Assembly: GCF_040802235.1 (NCBI RefSeq) | Contig: NC_133158.1 | Coordinates: forward strand, 41,358,001 to 41,422,000 | Reading direction: 5' to 3' | DNA length: 64,000 nt | Origin: Manis javanica | Lineage: Eukaryota; Chordata; Mammalia; Pholidota; Manidae | Shown: positions 11,521 through 24,029 of the stretch, piece by piece | How the letters are laid out: each line of letters opens with the position of its first letter | How positions within the stretch are numbered: position 1 is the first letter of the stretch | Made by a program: the position numbers and the translations under genes | The notes under the pieces: model-generated | The model's input: only the letters and a program-made list of their open reading frames with translations | What the model was told of the DNA's origin: nothing | The model's database searches: none

Positions 11521-11781
11521 GGGAGTCCATGATCTTGGGTCTGCCCTCGACTGGAGAGTACGCACTCCGGAACTCGGCCAGTGTTGACTTCCTGCGGGTT
11601 TCAGAGACATGAAGTCGTAGCTGTGCAGTAACCTGGTACATCTGAACGCATAGCCTGCACGTTACTTTGCCATCAGTGGGCATGTTGGGGCAATGCATAC
11701 ACTAGGTGACGTCTCCAAGTTCACGAAGGACATCTCAGCTACTGGGCCAGCTGCTCGGACTGACACCCTATCCTAGGGGCC

Positions 11782-12206
11782 TGTTGTCGGAAAGCTTTGC
11801 CCTTGCAAATGGAGCTTAGTGCTGAGCGTGGAAGCAGGGCCACTGGCTGTACGGGTGGTGGTTCCCTTGAACACATGGTGCTTTAGCATGTGAGAAACAC
11901 ACTCACTGGTCCAAACTCAATAAGTGGACATGTAGACAAAGAGAATGGTGGAGCGAGGCTTTAATGAAGGTCTTGCAAGATCGGGTGTCTGGTGGGCAGG
12001 CACACCTGAGGCTGTTGGCGCCGAGTAATTTATTCCCTAGTACTCGAGTCCCTTCTCTTGTTCTTCATTGGCTGAGTACTACATGGTTCACATTCTTTAC
12101 CGGACGTCGCCTAAGCCAATTATATCCACATTGGGCCTTCTCACATTTGTCTTAATTTCATTGGTAGGTTTAAAAAAATCAAACAGGTATAGCCAGGCCC
12201 TTACCA
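11782..12206 (-). mobile_element. Solitary-type 3' LTR of an endogenous retrovirus
   Basis: Read on the minus strand it starts TGGTAAGGGCC at 12206 and ends CCGACAACA at 11782, giving a TG...CA-bounded unit of 425 bp. Immediately before the TG is a purine-rich run (minus strand, about 12207-12230, GGGGGGTAGGAGGGG) that looks like a polypurine tract. Possible poly(A) signals on the minus strand are AATAAA (12029-12034) and ATTAAA (11960-11965). I cannot assign the family. It sits about 0.5 kb upstream of HSF2BP exon 1 and may influence that promoter. Confidence 0.65.
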
Positions 12207-12455
12207 ATTCCCCTCCTACCCCCCACTCTCAGCCTGAGCAGCTTCCTGGCATATTTTCCACCACGTGGCTCTTTGTTTATACTCTATTGTTAAAATGTTT
12301 AAACCTCCTGGTGGTAATAAATCACGTTTAGGTTTTATGCTTTTTCTAACAAGCGTTCCTCCGCTAACAGGAAAGGTCCAATTCCATTTATTTCATTTAC
12401 CATTTACACGTGAGTTTCACTGCCCTACTTTACAGTTAACAAGTTAAAAATCCCG
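12207..12455 (-). mobile_element. Short internal fragment of the same endogenous retrovirus
   Basis: This segment directly abuts the LTR on its 5' side in minus orientation. It ends in the polypurine-like tract next to the LTR boundary. Earlier frames are interrupted and too short to name a viral gene. The far boundary near 12455 is uncertain, and no 5' LTR is visible, so the provirus is a truncated remnant. Confidence 0.45.
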
Positions 12456-12559
12456 ACTAAGCAAGCCAAAGAGCTGACACAGGATCTCGCCAAGCCCATC
12501 CTCCATCCACCTGTTCGAGAATGCTGCGCAAACTAGAGGAGGTTTGCGTCTCATGGCTC

Positions 12560-12664
12560 TCTGTACGCAACCCTCCTGGCGTGGACACGTTCCCACACTT
12601 TCTGGCGTGAAGGGTCAGAGGGCGCGCCACTGCGCAGGCGCACGGAGGCGAGGCCGCGGCCGCG
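12560..12664 (+). promoter_or_regulatory. HSF2BP proximal promoter with NRF1-like site
   Basis: This GC-rich stretch lies directly before the HSF2BP start codon. It contains TGCGCAGGCGCA at 12631-12642, which differs from the NRF1 consensus at one position, and GCCGCGGCCGCG just before the ATG. There is no TATA box. Transcription start and 5' UTR length cannot be read from sequence alone. Confidence 0.6.
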
Positions 12665-12700
12665 ATGTGCGAGGCGCGCAGCCCTGAGGAGACCTGCCGG
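12665..12700 (+). CDS. HSF2BP: HSF2BP exon 1 with start codon (heat shock factor 2-binding protein / MEILB2)
   Basis: HSF2BP (MEILB2) is a germline protein that binds BRCA2 and, with BRME1, brings BRCA2, RAD51 and DMC1 to meiotic double-strand breaks. Exon 1 encodes only MCEARSPEETCR, aligned with MGEAGAAEEACR in human, and ends at CGG/GTCAGT in phase 0. The six exons in the window give 230 codons of about 334: the N-terminal coiled coil (about residues 19-120, exons 2-4) and the beginning of the armadillo-type domain that holds BRCA2 (exons 4-6). Exon 2 offers a second in-frame Met at residue 14. The gene is divergent from RRP1B, and its ATG lies about 1.96 kb from the RRP1B ATG. Confidence 0.9.
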
Positions 12701-13412
12701 GTCAGTGGGGAAGCCCAGGCCTTCACCCGTGTGTCCGAGCCGGCACTGTTCGCCTCCGCTCAACGTGCTGCGTCTCACCTGGGCCTCGCTCAGTGTGCCC
12801 TGGAGGCCCTGGCCGTCGTCCACAGGCAGCGTGGCCTGGGCCGGGAGGTGGGGTGGTGGGTGCGAGCGTGGGAGGTGGCAGGCGCGCCCCTCTGGCCCTG
12901 ATGCTTGTTCAGGACTTAGTGTAAGGCTCAGAGCCAACCCGGGTGGCAGCTTGACCAGGTACCACTCCCACTGTGCGGGAGGAGGAGAGACCCGTGTCCG
13001 GGTCCTGGTTCCGACCCCGGTGCCTCCGATTCTGACCTGGACAGCCTTGAAAGGTGGCGGGGATCACTGAGTGAGATGCCCAGCAAAGGGCTCGGCACAC
13101 CCAGCAGGAACCCAGTAACTCTCTTTTCTTCCTGGTTGGCGTGGTGCCGAAACGTTATGAAAAAATTGCTGGCGTTTTCTTTGGCTTTCAGGAATAGGGT
13201 CTCGTGCACCCTTAAGAAAACTTGGCCCCCATAGGGGAGTCTGGGGCTTCGCTCTCCAATGTAGTAACATAGCAGAGGACACGTTAGGTAAAGACATGGT
13301 TCTGAAACAATTATGAACACAAAGCATTAAAGAAAAGGGAGCAAGGTACTTGGGCTGCTGGTTTTAGTCATCTGAAGAGAAATGTAATCTTAAGATCTGT
13401 TTGTTCTTTTAG
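12701..13412. other. HSF2BP intron 1
   Basis: A short GC-rich first intron with no recognised repeat or gene. Its left end continues the promoter CpG cluster. Confidence 0.5.
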
Positions 13413-13563
13413 CACATGGGAACTAAAGAAGAATTTGTGAAAGTCAGAAAGAAGGACTTGGAAAGGCTGACAACTGAAGTGATGCAAATCCGGGACTTCT
13501 TACCCAGAATACTAAATGGAGAAGTATTGGAAAGCTTCCAGAAGTTAAAAATCATAGAAAAAA
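13413..13563 (+). CDS. HSF2BP: HSF2BP exon 2
   Basis: Encodes residues 13-63, starting H-MGTKEEFVKVRKKDLERL and continuing TTEVMQIRDFLPRILNGEVL. It is nearly identical to the human protein. The acceptor is TTCTTTTAG and the donor AAAAAA/GTGAGT, leaving in phase 1. The Met at 13416 would be an efficient alternative start if exon 1 were skipped. Confidence 0.97.
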
Positions 13564-16143
13564 GTGAGTCTTCCTCTTTAGCAGTCATTGGTGGTGACAA
13601 GAAGCAGTTCCAGCAGATTTACGTTACGTAAATAACTGTAATGTAATAGCAAATAAATGTTAGGCTTCTGTTACAGCCCTTTTCATTACACTTGAGAGTC
13701 AGACGAGACATAAGAAAGGGAGGTTCCCTCAGTGGGTAACTCGTGCATACGTTGATCTGTGTTGGAGGAAGGGTGGTCAGGTTTCTAGAGTATCTATCGC
13801 CAGCTTCTCTTTCTCTCCATTTCTCTTCTTCGATAGAAAAATTCTATACCTTTGTGACTGAAAAGCTCTACCCTAAAAGTTAAATCCTTACTTGCTAAAG
13901 TTAAGACTCTTGCCATGTGGAAACCTTACATGAAGTTAGATGTGTCTGTTGAGATAGATGTGTTTTCTTGTCTCCTGGTTGATGGATGGGTCAGTTTCTA
14001 CCACTGATTAAGTTCAGGGTTGCTAAGACTTGTCCATTCAGACTTTTGAGATTTGAACTGAGCCTTTATTTCACATGTCAGTTCAGGAGCCTATTGAAGT
14101 TACTGGAGATATTCTGGAATTGATTCCACACTTGCCTAATTGGGTGTGGCTCTAGAAGAGGTGTGTCTAGGGTGCCCAGGCCGGGTCTCTGTTGCTAGTC
14201 CATATGAGAAGCCATCTGGACTTAACAGTGCACGTTCCTGGTTTGTGCAGATGTGTCTGGTCAAGGGGGCAGCTGTGGTACCTGTCCTGTGTATTCTCTC
14301 TCTGCCCTGTGGTGTGCTCTGTGGGCTGGACACTTGTGGGCTGTGCCTCTGGCTTTGCTGGCTGCCAGTAGGGCTCACCAATGGAAGGGTGCAGTGGTGG
14401 GGAGAGGTTGGGGTGTCTTCTCCCTCCAAACCTGTCACTCCCTTCCAGGGGCCTCCTCCACAGTCCAGCTCTCAGTTGGCTCCAGTAACAGCTCTTCCCC
14501 TCATTCCTTCAGCTGGAGAGCTGTTTGCTGGTCCCTTGGGGCCTCACCAGTCCTTGTTCGGTCTCTTAGGTAGTTCTTCCCATGAATTCTCAATATCTGG
14601 GTTGATTTGTTTCCCATTGGGACCCTCCCTGCTAGATGTGCTCCATGTCACTGGTTATCATATCTCTCAGTCAGTGGTCTCTTAACTTCTCTGTTTCTGA
14701 TCCCTTCCACATCCAGCAACTTTCTGAGAACAGTTAGCCTGTGTACGTTTATCTTCAGGGAAGGAAAGTGCTGACTAGTAGCAGAGTATGTCAGCCTGCT
14801 GCGTGGTTTATTGCAAATTAATAAATGGGCATTCTGAAAAATGCATCAGGATCTCATGAATTTGTTAGCACATATCAATCTTTGGAGATCATTTCTCTGC
14901 CAAAATCAAATTACTGTGCTTGTAAAAGTGAGGGCCACAAGTGAATCTGTGGTAACTTGATCAGTTGCATTTTAGGAGATCTTGCCTTGCAGCCCCTGGC
15001 CTTTCCCAGGCTGTGTCGTCACTTTTTTTTCCACTCACCTCTCTGGCCACCTCTCAGTCTGCTTTTCTGACTCATCCTCTGCGGTAGTCTTTCAGCTAGT
15101 GAAGTGGCTTGAGGTGCAGGCCTGGGTCCCCTTTCCCTCCATGGGCTCTCCATGGTAAGCTCATGCACACTCATAGCTCCAGGTTCTATCTTGATGCCAG
15201 GGCTCTGGGATTTATCTCTGGCCCAGTCCTGTCTTTCAATCTCACGACCCTCTATCTGACTCCCTCTTGGCATTTCTTGTTGCTTGTTTCACAGTCATTT
15301 CATTCTGAGTGAGTGTCCAGTCCACAACCGCCAGGAAGGACCTGAGGTCTGACAAGGTCAGGTATCCTGGCTCATGTAACTAGAGAGACCACACACCAGA
15401 GGAGCTGGGGGTGTCCTGCCAGCAAAGGAAAGGGCAGAGTTGCTCTAGGATATGGGGCAGGGTGGGATTTAGGTGGAGTGTGAATGAAACCAAGCTTTGA
15501 TGGCCGCCTAGCAAAGTGGGCTGTGTGTGGGGTCAGTATCACGTCTCACGGCAGTGGACCCAGGTCCGAGTTCTTTGAAAACTACAAAATTAGACATGGA
15601 ACAGTGTGTCTAAAGTTCCTCATTAAGCTATGCAGCTAGCTGGAAACTCTGGGTCACAGTGACTCCATCCTGCAGGAGAGAGTGGGATGCTTCCTTCTTA
15701 CTGGTTTAATTTCAAACAGCCACATTTTGATAGTCTGGTATTTTACCAAGTAAGTTTTCTCTGAATAAGAAGTCAAGTAAACATAATGTTCCTCATGTAA
15801 TTGTAGATTAATGATACCAAAAAAAAAAACCAGGCAAGTAAGTTGAATAAGATATAAATATGAAAGGAAAATATGTGTTTAAAAAAAAAAAAGAAGTCAG
15901 CAGTCACTGAAAGAAAGGGTCATCATGGCACTTTACGGTTGCAGTGTGTCCCTGGGAGATGTACGGGGATCTTTGAACTTGAGCTGGCCTTTGGAGACTG
16001 AGGCTGCTCCAACCTGAGGCCTGGCCTACAGTCTGCCTTTCTAAGGCATCTTTCACCTAATTTTGGCTTTTGGATTTTTACCACGTGAGTGACATGAGGA
16101 AAGCAAACATTCTCCCCTTGACGTTTTTTTTTTAAGTTATAAA
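13564..16143. other. HSF2BP intron 2, left part
   Basis: A pyrimidine-rich unannotated stretch (about 14140-14700) holds long but unconserved open frames. Near 15770-15829 a tiny plus-strand LINE-1 3' end (TTAATGATACC plus A-run) is present, possibly flanked by repeats of CAAGTAAGTT. Confidence 0.45.
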
Positions 16144-19100
16144 TTCTTTTTTTTTATTAAGGTATCATTGATATATGCTCAGGTTTCACATGAGCAACAT
16201 TGTGGTTACTAGATTCCCCCTATTATCAAGTCCCCACCACATACCCCATTATAGTCATCACTGTCCATCAGCGTAGTAAGATGCTATAGAGTCACTACTT
16301 GTCTTCTCTGTGCTATACTTTTTTCCCCGTGCCCCCCCTATATTATGTGGGATAATCATAATGCCACTTAATCCCCTTATCCCTCCCTTCCCACCCACCC
16401 TCCCCAGTCCCTTTCCCTTTGGTAACCATTAGTCCATTCTTGGGTTCTGTTAGTCTGCTGCTATTTTGTTCCTTCAGTTTTTGCTTTGTTGTTTGATACT
16501 TGTCTTTCTCTGCCTGGCTTATTTCACTAAGCATAACTCCCTCTAGCTCCATCCATGTTGTTCAAATGGTAGGATTTGTTTTCTACTTATGGCTGAATAA
16601 TATTCCATTGTGTATAGGGACCACATCTTCTTTATCCATTCATTTACTGATGGACACTTAGGTTGCTTCCATATGTTGGCTATTGTAAGTAGTGCTGCGA
16701 TAAACCTAGGGGTGTGTATTGTCTTTTTGAATTTGTGATCCTGTTTTCTTAGGGTAAATTCCTAGGAATTGAATACCTGGGTCAAATGGTATTTCTATTT
16801 TTAGTGTTTTGAGGAACCTCCATATTGCTTTTCACAATGGTTGAACTAATTTGCATTCCCACCAGCAGTGTAGGAGGATTCCCCTTTCTTCACATTCTTG
16901 CCAGCATTTGTTGTTGCTTGTCTTTTGGCTGTTGGCCATACTAACTGGTGTGAGGTGATATCTCATTGTGGTTTTAATTTGCCTTTCTCTGATTAGCGAT
17001 GTGGAGCATCTTTTCATGTGTCTGTTGGCCATCTGAATTCCTTCTTTGGAGAAGTGTCTGTTCTGATCCTCTGCCCATTTTTTAATTGGGTTATTTGCTT
17101 TTTGGGTGTTGAGGCATGTGAGCTCTTTATATATTTTGGATGTCAACCTCTTACTGGATATGTCATTTACAAATATATTCTCCCAAACCATATGATGCCT
17201 TTTTGTTCAACTAATGGTGTCCTTTGCTGTACAGAGCTTTTTAGTTTGATGTAGTCCCACTTGTTCATTTTTGCTTTTGTTTCCCTTGTCTGAGGAGATA
17301 TGTTCATGAAAAAGTTGCTCATGTTTATATTCAAGAGATTTTTGCTTATGTTGCCTTCCAAGAGTTTTATGGTTTCATGACTTATATTCAGATCTTTGAT
17401 CCATGTTGAGTTTACTTTTGTGTATGGAGTTAGACAGTAATCCAGTTTCATTCTCTTACATGTAGCTGTCCAGTTTTGCCAACACCAGTTGTTGAAGAGG
17501 CTGTCATTTCGCCATTGTATGTCCATGTCTCCTTTATCATATTAATTTGCCTTATATGTGTTGGTTTATATATGGGCTCTCTAGTCTGTTCCATTGGTCT
17601 ATGGGTCTGTTCTTGTGCCAGTATCAAATTGTCTTGATTCCTGTGGCTTTGTAGTAGAACTTGAAGGTGGGAAGCGAGATTCCCCCCTGCTTTATTCTTC
17701 CTTCTCAGGATTGCTTTGGCTATTCAGGGTCTTTTGCGGTTCCATATGAATTTTAGAACTATTTGTTCTAGTTCGTTGAAGAATGCTGTTGGTATTTATT
17801 AGGGATTGCATTGAATCTGTAGATTGCTTTAGGCAGGATGGCCTTTTTGACAATATTAATTGTATTTCCATGTATTAGTGTCCTCTTTAATTTCTCTAGA
17901 GTGTCTTGTAGTTTTCAGGGTATAGGTCTTTCACTTCCTTGCTTAGGTTTATTCCTAGGTATTTTATTCTTTCTGATGCAATTGTGAATGGAATTGTTCT
18001 TCTGATTTCTCTTTCTGCTATTTCATTGTTAGTATATAGGAATGCAACAGATTTCTGTGTATTCATTTTATATCCTGCAACTTTGCTGAATTCAGATATT
18101 AGTTCTAGTAGTTGTGGAGTGGAGTCTTTATTTTTTTTTATGTACAATATCATGTCATCTGCAAACAGTGACAGTTTAACTTCTTCCTTACCAGTCTGGA
18201 TCCCTTTTATTTCTTTATGTTGTCTGATTGTCTTGGCTAGGACCCCCAGTACTATGTTGAATAAGAGTCAGGAGAGTGGGCATCCTTGTCTTGTTCCTGA
18301 TCTTAGAGGAAAAGCTTTCAGCTTCTCGCTGTTCAGTATGATGTTGGCTCTGGGTTTGTCATCTATGGCCTTTATTATGTTGAGGTACTTGCCCTCTATA
18401 CCCATTTTGTTGAGAGTTTTTATCATGAATGGATGTTGAATTTTGTCAAATGCTTTTTCAGGATCTGATGATCATGTGGTTTTTGTCCTTTTTGTTGATG
18501 TGGTGGATGATGTTGATGAATTTTCAAATGTACCATCCTTGTATCCCTGGAATAAATCCTACTTGATCATGATGAATGATCTTTTTGATGTATTTTTGAA
18601 TTCGGTCTGCTAATGTTTTGTTGAGTATTTTTGCATCTACGTTCATCAGGGATATTGGTCTGTAATTTTCTTTTTTTCTGGTGTCTTTGCCCTGTTTTGG
18701 TACTACAGTGATGCTGGCCTCATAGTATGAGTTTGGAAGTATTCCCTCTTCTTCTACTGTTTGGAAAACTTTAAGGAGGATGGGTATTAGGTCTTCACTA
18801 AATGTTTGATACAATTCAGCTGTGAAGCCATCTGGTCTCGGGATTTTCTTCTTAGGTAGGTTTTTGATTACCAGTTCAATTTTGTTTTGGTAATTGGTCT
18901 GTTCAGATTTTCTGTTTCTTTCTGGGTGAACCTTGGAAGGTTGTATTTTTCTGGAAAGTTACCCATTTCTTCTAGGTTATCTAGTTTGTTAGCATACAAT
19001 TTTTCATACTATTCTCTAATAATTCTTTGTATTTCTGTGGTGTCTGTAGTGAGTTTTATTACCTCTGGTGACTGCTGTTGAACCTTAGGAACACTTCCAT

Positions 19101-20920
19101 CTATAGCAGTCCCTCCAAAATAGACTGTAGAGATGGTCTGTGGGAGGTAAATTCTCTCAGCTTTTGCTTATCTGGAAATTGTTTAATCCCTCCTTCAAAT
19201 TTAAATGATAATCTTGCTGGATAAAGTAATCTTGGTTTGAGGCCCTTCTGCTTTATTGCATTAAATACCTCATGCCACTCCCTTCTGGCCTATAATATTT
19301 CTGCTGAGAAGTCTGATGATAGCCTGATGGACTTTCCTTTGTATGTGATCTTATTTCTCTCTCTGGCTGCTTTTAATAGTGTGTCCTTATCCTTGATCTT
19401 TGCCATTTTAATTATTATTTCTTGGTGTTGTCTTCCTTGGGTCCCTTGTGTTGGGAGATCTGTGCATCTCCATGGCCTGAGAGACTATCTCCTTCCCCAG
19501 ATTGGGGAATTTTTCAGCAATTATCTCCTCAAAGACACTTTCTATCCCCTTTTCTCTCTCTTCTTCTGGCACCCCTATAATGTGACTATTGTTCCGTTTG
19601 GATTGGTCACACAGTTCTCTCAATATTCTTTCATTCTTAGAGATCTTTTATCTCTCCATGCCTCAGGTTCTTTGTATTCCTCTTCTCTAGTTTCTATTTC
19701 ATTCATCGTCTCCTCCACCGTATTCAACCTGCTTTTAGTACCCTCCATCGTTCTCTTCAGTGACTGGATCTCTGACCTGAATTCATTCCTCAGTTCTTGA
19801 ATATCTTTCTGTACCTCCATGAGCATGTTAATGATTTTTATTTTGAACTCCCTTTCAGTACGATTCATGAGGTCGATGTCATTTAAATCTTTCTCAGGAG
19901 TTGTATTAATAATTTTACTTTGAACCAGGTTCCTTTGGCATTTCATATTTGTATATGGTGCCCCCTAGTGCCCAGAAGCTCTACTCTCTGGAGCTGCTCA
20001 GCCCCTGAAGCAATGTTGCGGGTCACAGGGGAGTGGTATTGGTGCCTGGGGGGGAAGAAAGAGTTGTTTCCTGCTTCCCGGCTGCTATGCCTGTCTCCAC
20101 TACCTGAACCAGTGGGCAGAGCACACAGGTATAAGCCTCTATGCTTTGCGTTTGTAGCTGCTGTAGGCGGGCTTCCTTTTGGCTGGCCTGATGCCAGGGT
20201 AGGGTTTGCTGGTTTGCAAGCCAGGTGTGGACTGGCCGGGAGAAAGGTGCAGTAGGGTGCGTATTATGGAGGGGGTCCTTGGAGCTATGTAGCTAGCCAG
20301 GGAGCTGGAACACCTGGAGATCATGAAAGCTCCCAACCTGCTGGGCAGAGTGCACCTGGACAATTTTGTCTACCTGTCCTTTCTCCTGAGCAGTAAGCTC
20401 TGTGCAGTCCTTGGCCCTTTTAGCAGCCCTCTTGCTAAGGGCTTCTTTGGTAGGATGTCTCTCAGACTGCCCTCCTTTCTTTTGTCCCAGAGCAGCTGGA
20501 TATGGATCCCTGCTTTCCAGAAGTGGATGGAATCTCAGTCTCTCCAGGAATTCTGCCTATCTTAGCTTTCCAACCCCCTGATCGTGAGAGTATCATGCAA
20601 TGTAGGCTTGTGCTCCCAGAGCAGATCTCCAGAGTTAGATATTCAGCAGTCCCAGGCCTCCACTCCCTCCCTGCTCCGTTTCTCTTCCCTCTGCTGGTGA
20701 GCTGGGGTGGGGGAAGGGCTTGGATCCCGCTGAGCCACAGCTTTGGTACATTACCCTGTTCTGTGAGGTCTGCTCTTTTCTCCAGGTGTGTGCAGTCTGG
20801 TGCCGTCCTCTTTCCTGTTGCTATTTCAGGATTAGTTGTATTAATTATATTTTCACATTATATGTGGTTTTAGGAGGAAGCCTGTGTCTCATCTCTCACG
20901 CTGCCTTCTTTAATCCTAAT
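16144..20920 (-). mobile_element. Older LINE-1 with endonuclease region deleted
   Basis: The 3' end (minus strand ...ATCAATGATACCTTAATAAA plus A-run) is at about 16144 and the 5' end near 20920, where a decayed version of the 5'-terminal motif seen at 43030 is visible. ORF2 reverse transcriptase and C-terminal pieces lie in 16340-18840 with frameshifts. The FADD-like region falls just above the fragment at 17896-18153. Near 19080 the reverse-transcriptase N-side joins directly to the end of ORF1, so the endonuclease half of ORF2, which occupies about 39160-40560 in the younger copy, is missing. ORF1 remnants are at 19408-19946. It is antisense to HSF2BP. Confidence 0.85.
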
Positions 20921-20929
20921 CCTGACTAG

Positions 20930-22060
20930 TACTCTTTGCCAGTGGAGAGGAAGGCTATTTTTGTGTGACTTAGCACCCTGCCTCTGTCAGCATGGTCTGT
21001 CCGTGGAGCTTGCTGTGGTGGTGACAGTGCTGGGTAACCCAGGCTGGCTGAATCTGTGTAAAGGGGGCCAGGAGCCACAGTCTTCCCCTCCTGTCCTAGG
21101 CGTTCTGTGTGTGGGTCTTCTATTTGCTGTATTACTTGTTTCCACATTGTTTTGTGTTAGTATTTGTGTTTGTGTATTTGCCACCTGGTGGTTTTCGTCC
21201 AGCTCCCTGATGATATTCCTTGTTGACTACTTTCTGGAACACATTACTCCCTTAGTTTAAAGTCTGAGTCTGGTAATTCCAATATGGATCACCTGTTTGT
21301 CTGCTTGTGTTGTCTGTTTTTCTTCTTGGTACTCCTGGTAATTTTTTATTGATTAATGTGTTTTTTAAAGTGATAACTTGGAGAGCCTCTGGATGGTGAT
21401 ATTTTTATCTAGCAGACTTCCCCCCTTCACTCCCTTTGCTTTCCCCCTTTGTCAGTTACTTAGAATAGAATCAGAGTAGACCACCTAACCCGTGAAGCAT
21501 TGAGCTGATTCGTAGCCAGTCTTAGTTGGGGCTGGACTGTTCTTAGTTCATTCTCCTGCTTAGGGTTTTAGTCCTTCATGGGGGTCCAGCTGAGAGCTTG
21601 GCTTGTTTCCCAGTGTCTCCCTGTCTGAGCAGGCTTGGTCTTCAGGTTCACTTTCTCCAGGACCATGAGATGATTGTAGCTCTGCTTGGCCTCCTGGCCT
21701 CTCTTCACAGCCTCTCTGTGCCGTGTGTACACTGCTGCACCCCGTAGGGGAGAGGTGGCTGCGACTCCCAGTGCTGCTTGCCCTGGTGTGGCTGGCTCTT
21801 TGGGCTGGCTTGATGGTGCTGTCTGCTGCACTGCCCAGCTCTGCTGCTCTCTACCTGTGCTGCTTTGCGATAGGCATGTGCTGTGGGGAGAGCGGAGTGG
21901 AAGCCATTTCCTCCTCTCTAGGGCTCGTCCCTTGGGGCCTGGGTGATGTGGTAATGCTCAGACAGCTTCCAGTGAGTTTGTTGAAATTCCACTTTTCTAG
22001 TTTATGGTGGGAAGATTCATCTGCATCACCGACATAGTTACAAATGGAAGTCCTTCCATG
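20930..22060 (-). mobile_element. Old L1M 5'-region fragment
   Basis: Minus-strand LINE-1 5' UTR/ORF1-side landmarks are present, such as GAGTCTGGTAATTCCAATAT on the plus strand near 21267 and TGGTAATTTTTTATTGAT near 21338. The same kind of sequence recurs at 63490-63600. The younger element at 16144-20920 abuts it. Boundaries are approximate. Confidence 0.5.
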
Positions 22061-24029
22061 TATGTTGTTGTGATTTTTAAATTGTTAAGAATATATTGTC
22101 ATATAGAAAAGTCAGGCTATGGAGAGGTTCCATGTTAAAGGACAGGTGACAGCTAAATGCAGCCTCTGACCCTAGATCAGATACTGCACCTTGAGGAAAG
22201 AAAACGGCAACAGGGACAATTTTGGGTCATTTAATAAAAGTTGAATGCTAATGATAGCTTAGGTAAAGGTATAATACTAATTTTTCTGGGGTTGACAACC
22301 ATGGATTGTGGGTCTACAAGATATTATCCCTGTTCTTGGGACGCATCCCTGAAGCTTCAAGGAGGGAAAGGCTGTGATGTATGTGCCCTTCCCTCAGCGG
22401 CTCCAAGGATGCCCGCTGTGTTTATGGTCCACATTGTGAGCCATTCGGGGAAATGTCAGCAGTAAGTAAGTCTGAGTAAAGGACACATGGGGATTCTTTG
22501 TATTATTTTATTCATGCAATGTTTTTAAAGTTTTCCTTATTTCCAAATAAAAAGCATATTGTAAAGTGGAAATATTACTTAAATGTTTACCAAGCCAGAA
22601 GCATCCTGAGGTGCACTTGAGTGCATGGCAGTGGGGTTTGAGGACCACTGCACCCCGTGAGATCTGAAGTGTGGGCGTTTGAGATGAATTTCCCAGGAGT
22701 TTGATTTTAATGAAAAGGGCGGGGCACTATTTCAGCTCAGAGAGAATTCTTGTTTCTGGCTTATAGAAATGTGGGCCAGGGAGATCAGCATGGGGAGTGG
22801 GACAAAAGAGTAAGTGTCAGGAAGAGATTCTATGACGTGACCACAGTTCACTGTGGCTCAGGTGAGGTGATATCTGACTGTATCATGCCCACATCCTCAC
22901 AGAAAACAGGGGTAAACGGAGAGCCAGGGAAGAGGTGACAAGGGTGCGGCAGGGCTCGGGAGCCAGAGAAGGGCTGCGAAGGCCCAAGCACTAGAGCAGG
23001 GTGCTGTGGCCTGGCCGGGAGCGGCTTCACTCACACGGGTGCTGGGCAGGACCACGGCCTCAACGGGAAGGATGAAGTTGCCTCTGTCTTGAAGCCTGGC
23101 AGGAGTGATGCAGTGGGGAAGTAAATGATCCCACCTGTCTCCTCCTGTCCTCATTTTGCTTGGGACCCACCATTGTCCAAACCAACAGGAAGCCATAAGC
23201 AAGGGAATTTGATGCTGTGGGTGTTGGCTTCAGCCTCTTGGGGCATAGAGCAGGGTGGAGAGCAGATGGGAAGGGCATTTGGGGCCTGTGCAGAGTACAG
23301 GGGGCTGGGAAGGAAGGACGTGCTACAGAGCAGGGCCCACAGGTGGGAGGAGGCCGAAGAGAGAGGGCCAGGCCCTGCCTGCGTGAGTGTGCCACACCTG
23401 GCCCCAGGGAGATCAGCGTGAGGAGTGGGATCTCTCACGCTGTGTTGGTGTGCTGACACGTGAAAAGCAGAGTCATCCCATCCTCTGGTGTGGGAAATAC
23501 TTTAACAGTTCATATGAGTTCAGCAAAATGATGTGTTTTTCTTGTGATAGTGTTTAAAGTCAGTGAATTTAGTCCATAAAGCAGTAGGTATCTGTCAGGA
23601 CTACTGGGTGGTGGTGGGGCTGTGAAGAGATTGGGTCTGTGCCTCTCCTGTGACAACTGGCAGGGCGACTGGGGAACTCCAGCGCCCAGGTGTGATGAGG
23701 CAGTGGTGCAGGGCAGTGCCCAGCGGGGCTGGGATTCCCGGCATAGGACACATTCCTGGAGACACATGTTCCCTTCCTCTTGTAAAAGATACTCCAGGGG
23801 CCTGTCAGTTGTTTCAAAAGAGTAGTTTTGGAAGATCTTTGGCAGTGCAGGAAAAAAATACTGTTTCCATATTCTGGCTCCCACTTTTCTATTCTCAAAT
23901 ATTTGACAGCTAATTAAAGTGTTATTTGGCTGGCTTAGAGTAGACACTAGGATTTCAAATGCATTTAAGCCATTTAACTAAGGTTTTAAAAAAGTGAACC
24001 CTGGAATATTCTCATTTTTTTCACTCACA
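22061..24029. other. HSF2BP intron 2, middle
   Basis: I see no gene and no confidently nameable repeat. The GC-rich part at 22900-23460 has several overlapping open frames in both directions with no family resemblance. Confidence 0.4.

Noticed and set aside
11131-11610. 159-codon Pro/Ala-rich minus-strand frame as a gene
   Set aside because: It coincides with the degenerate minisatellite; its composition follows the repeat unit and it has no splice or start context.
14140-14685. 181-codon plus-strand frame in HSF2BP intron 2
   Set aside because: Pyrimidine-rich intronic sequence with biased Leu/Ser/Gly content, no homology I recognise and no splice partners.
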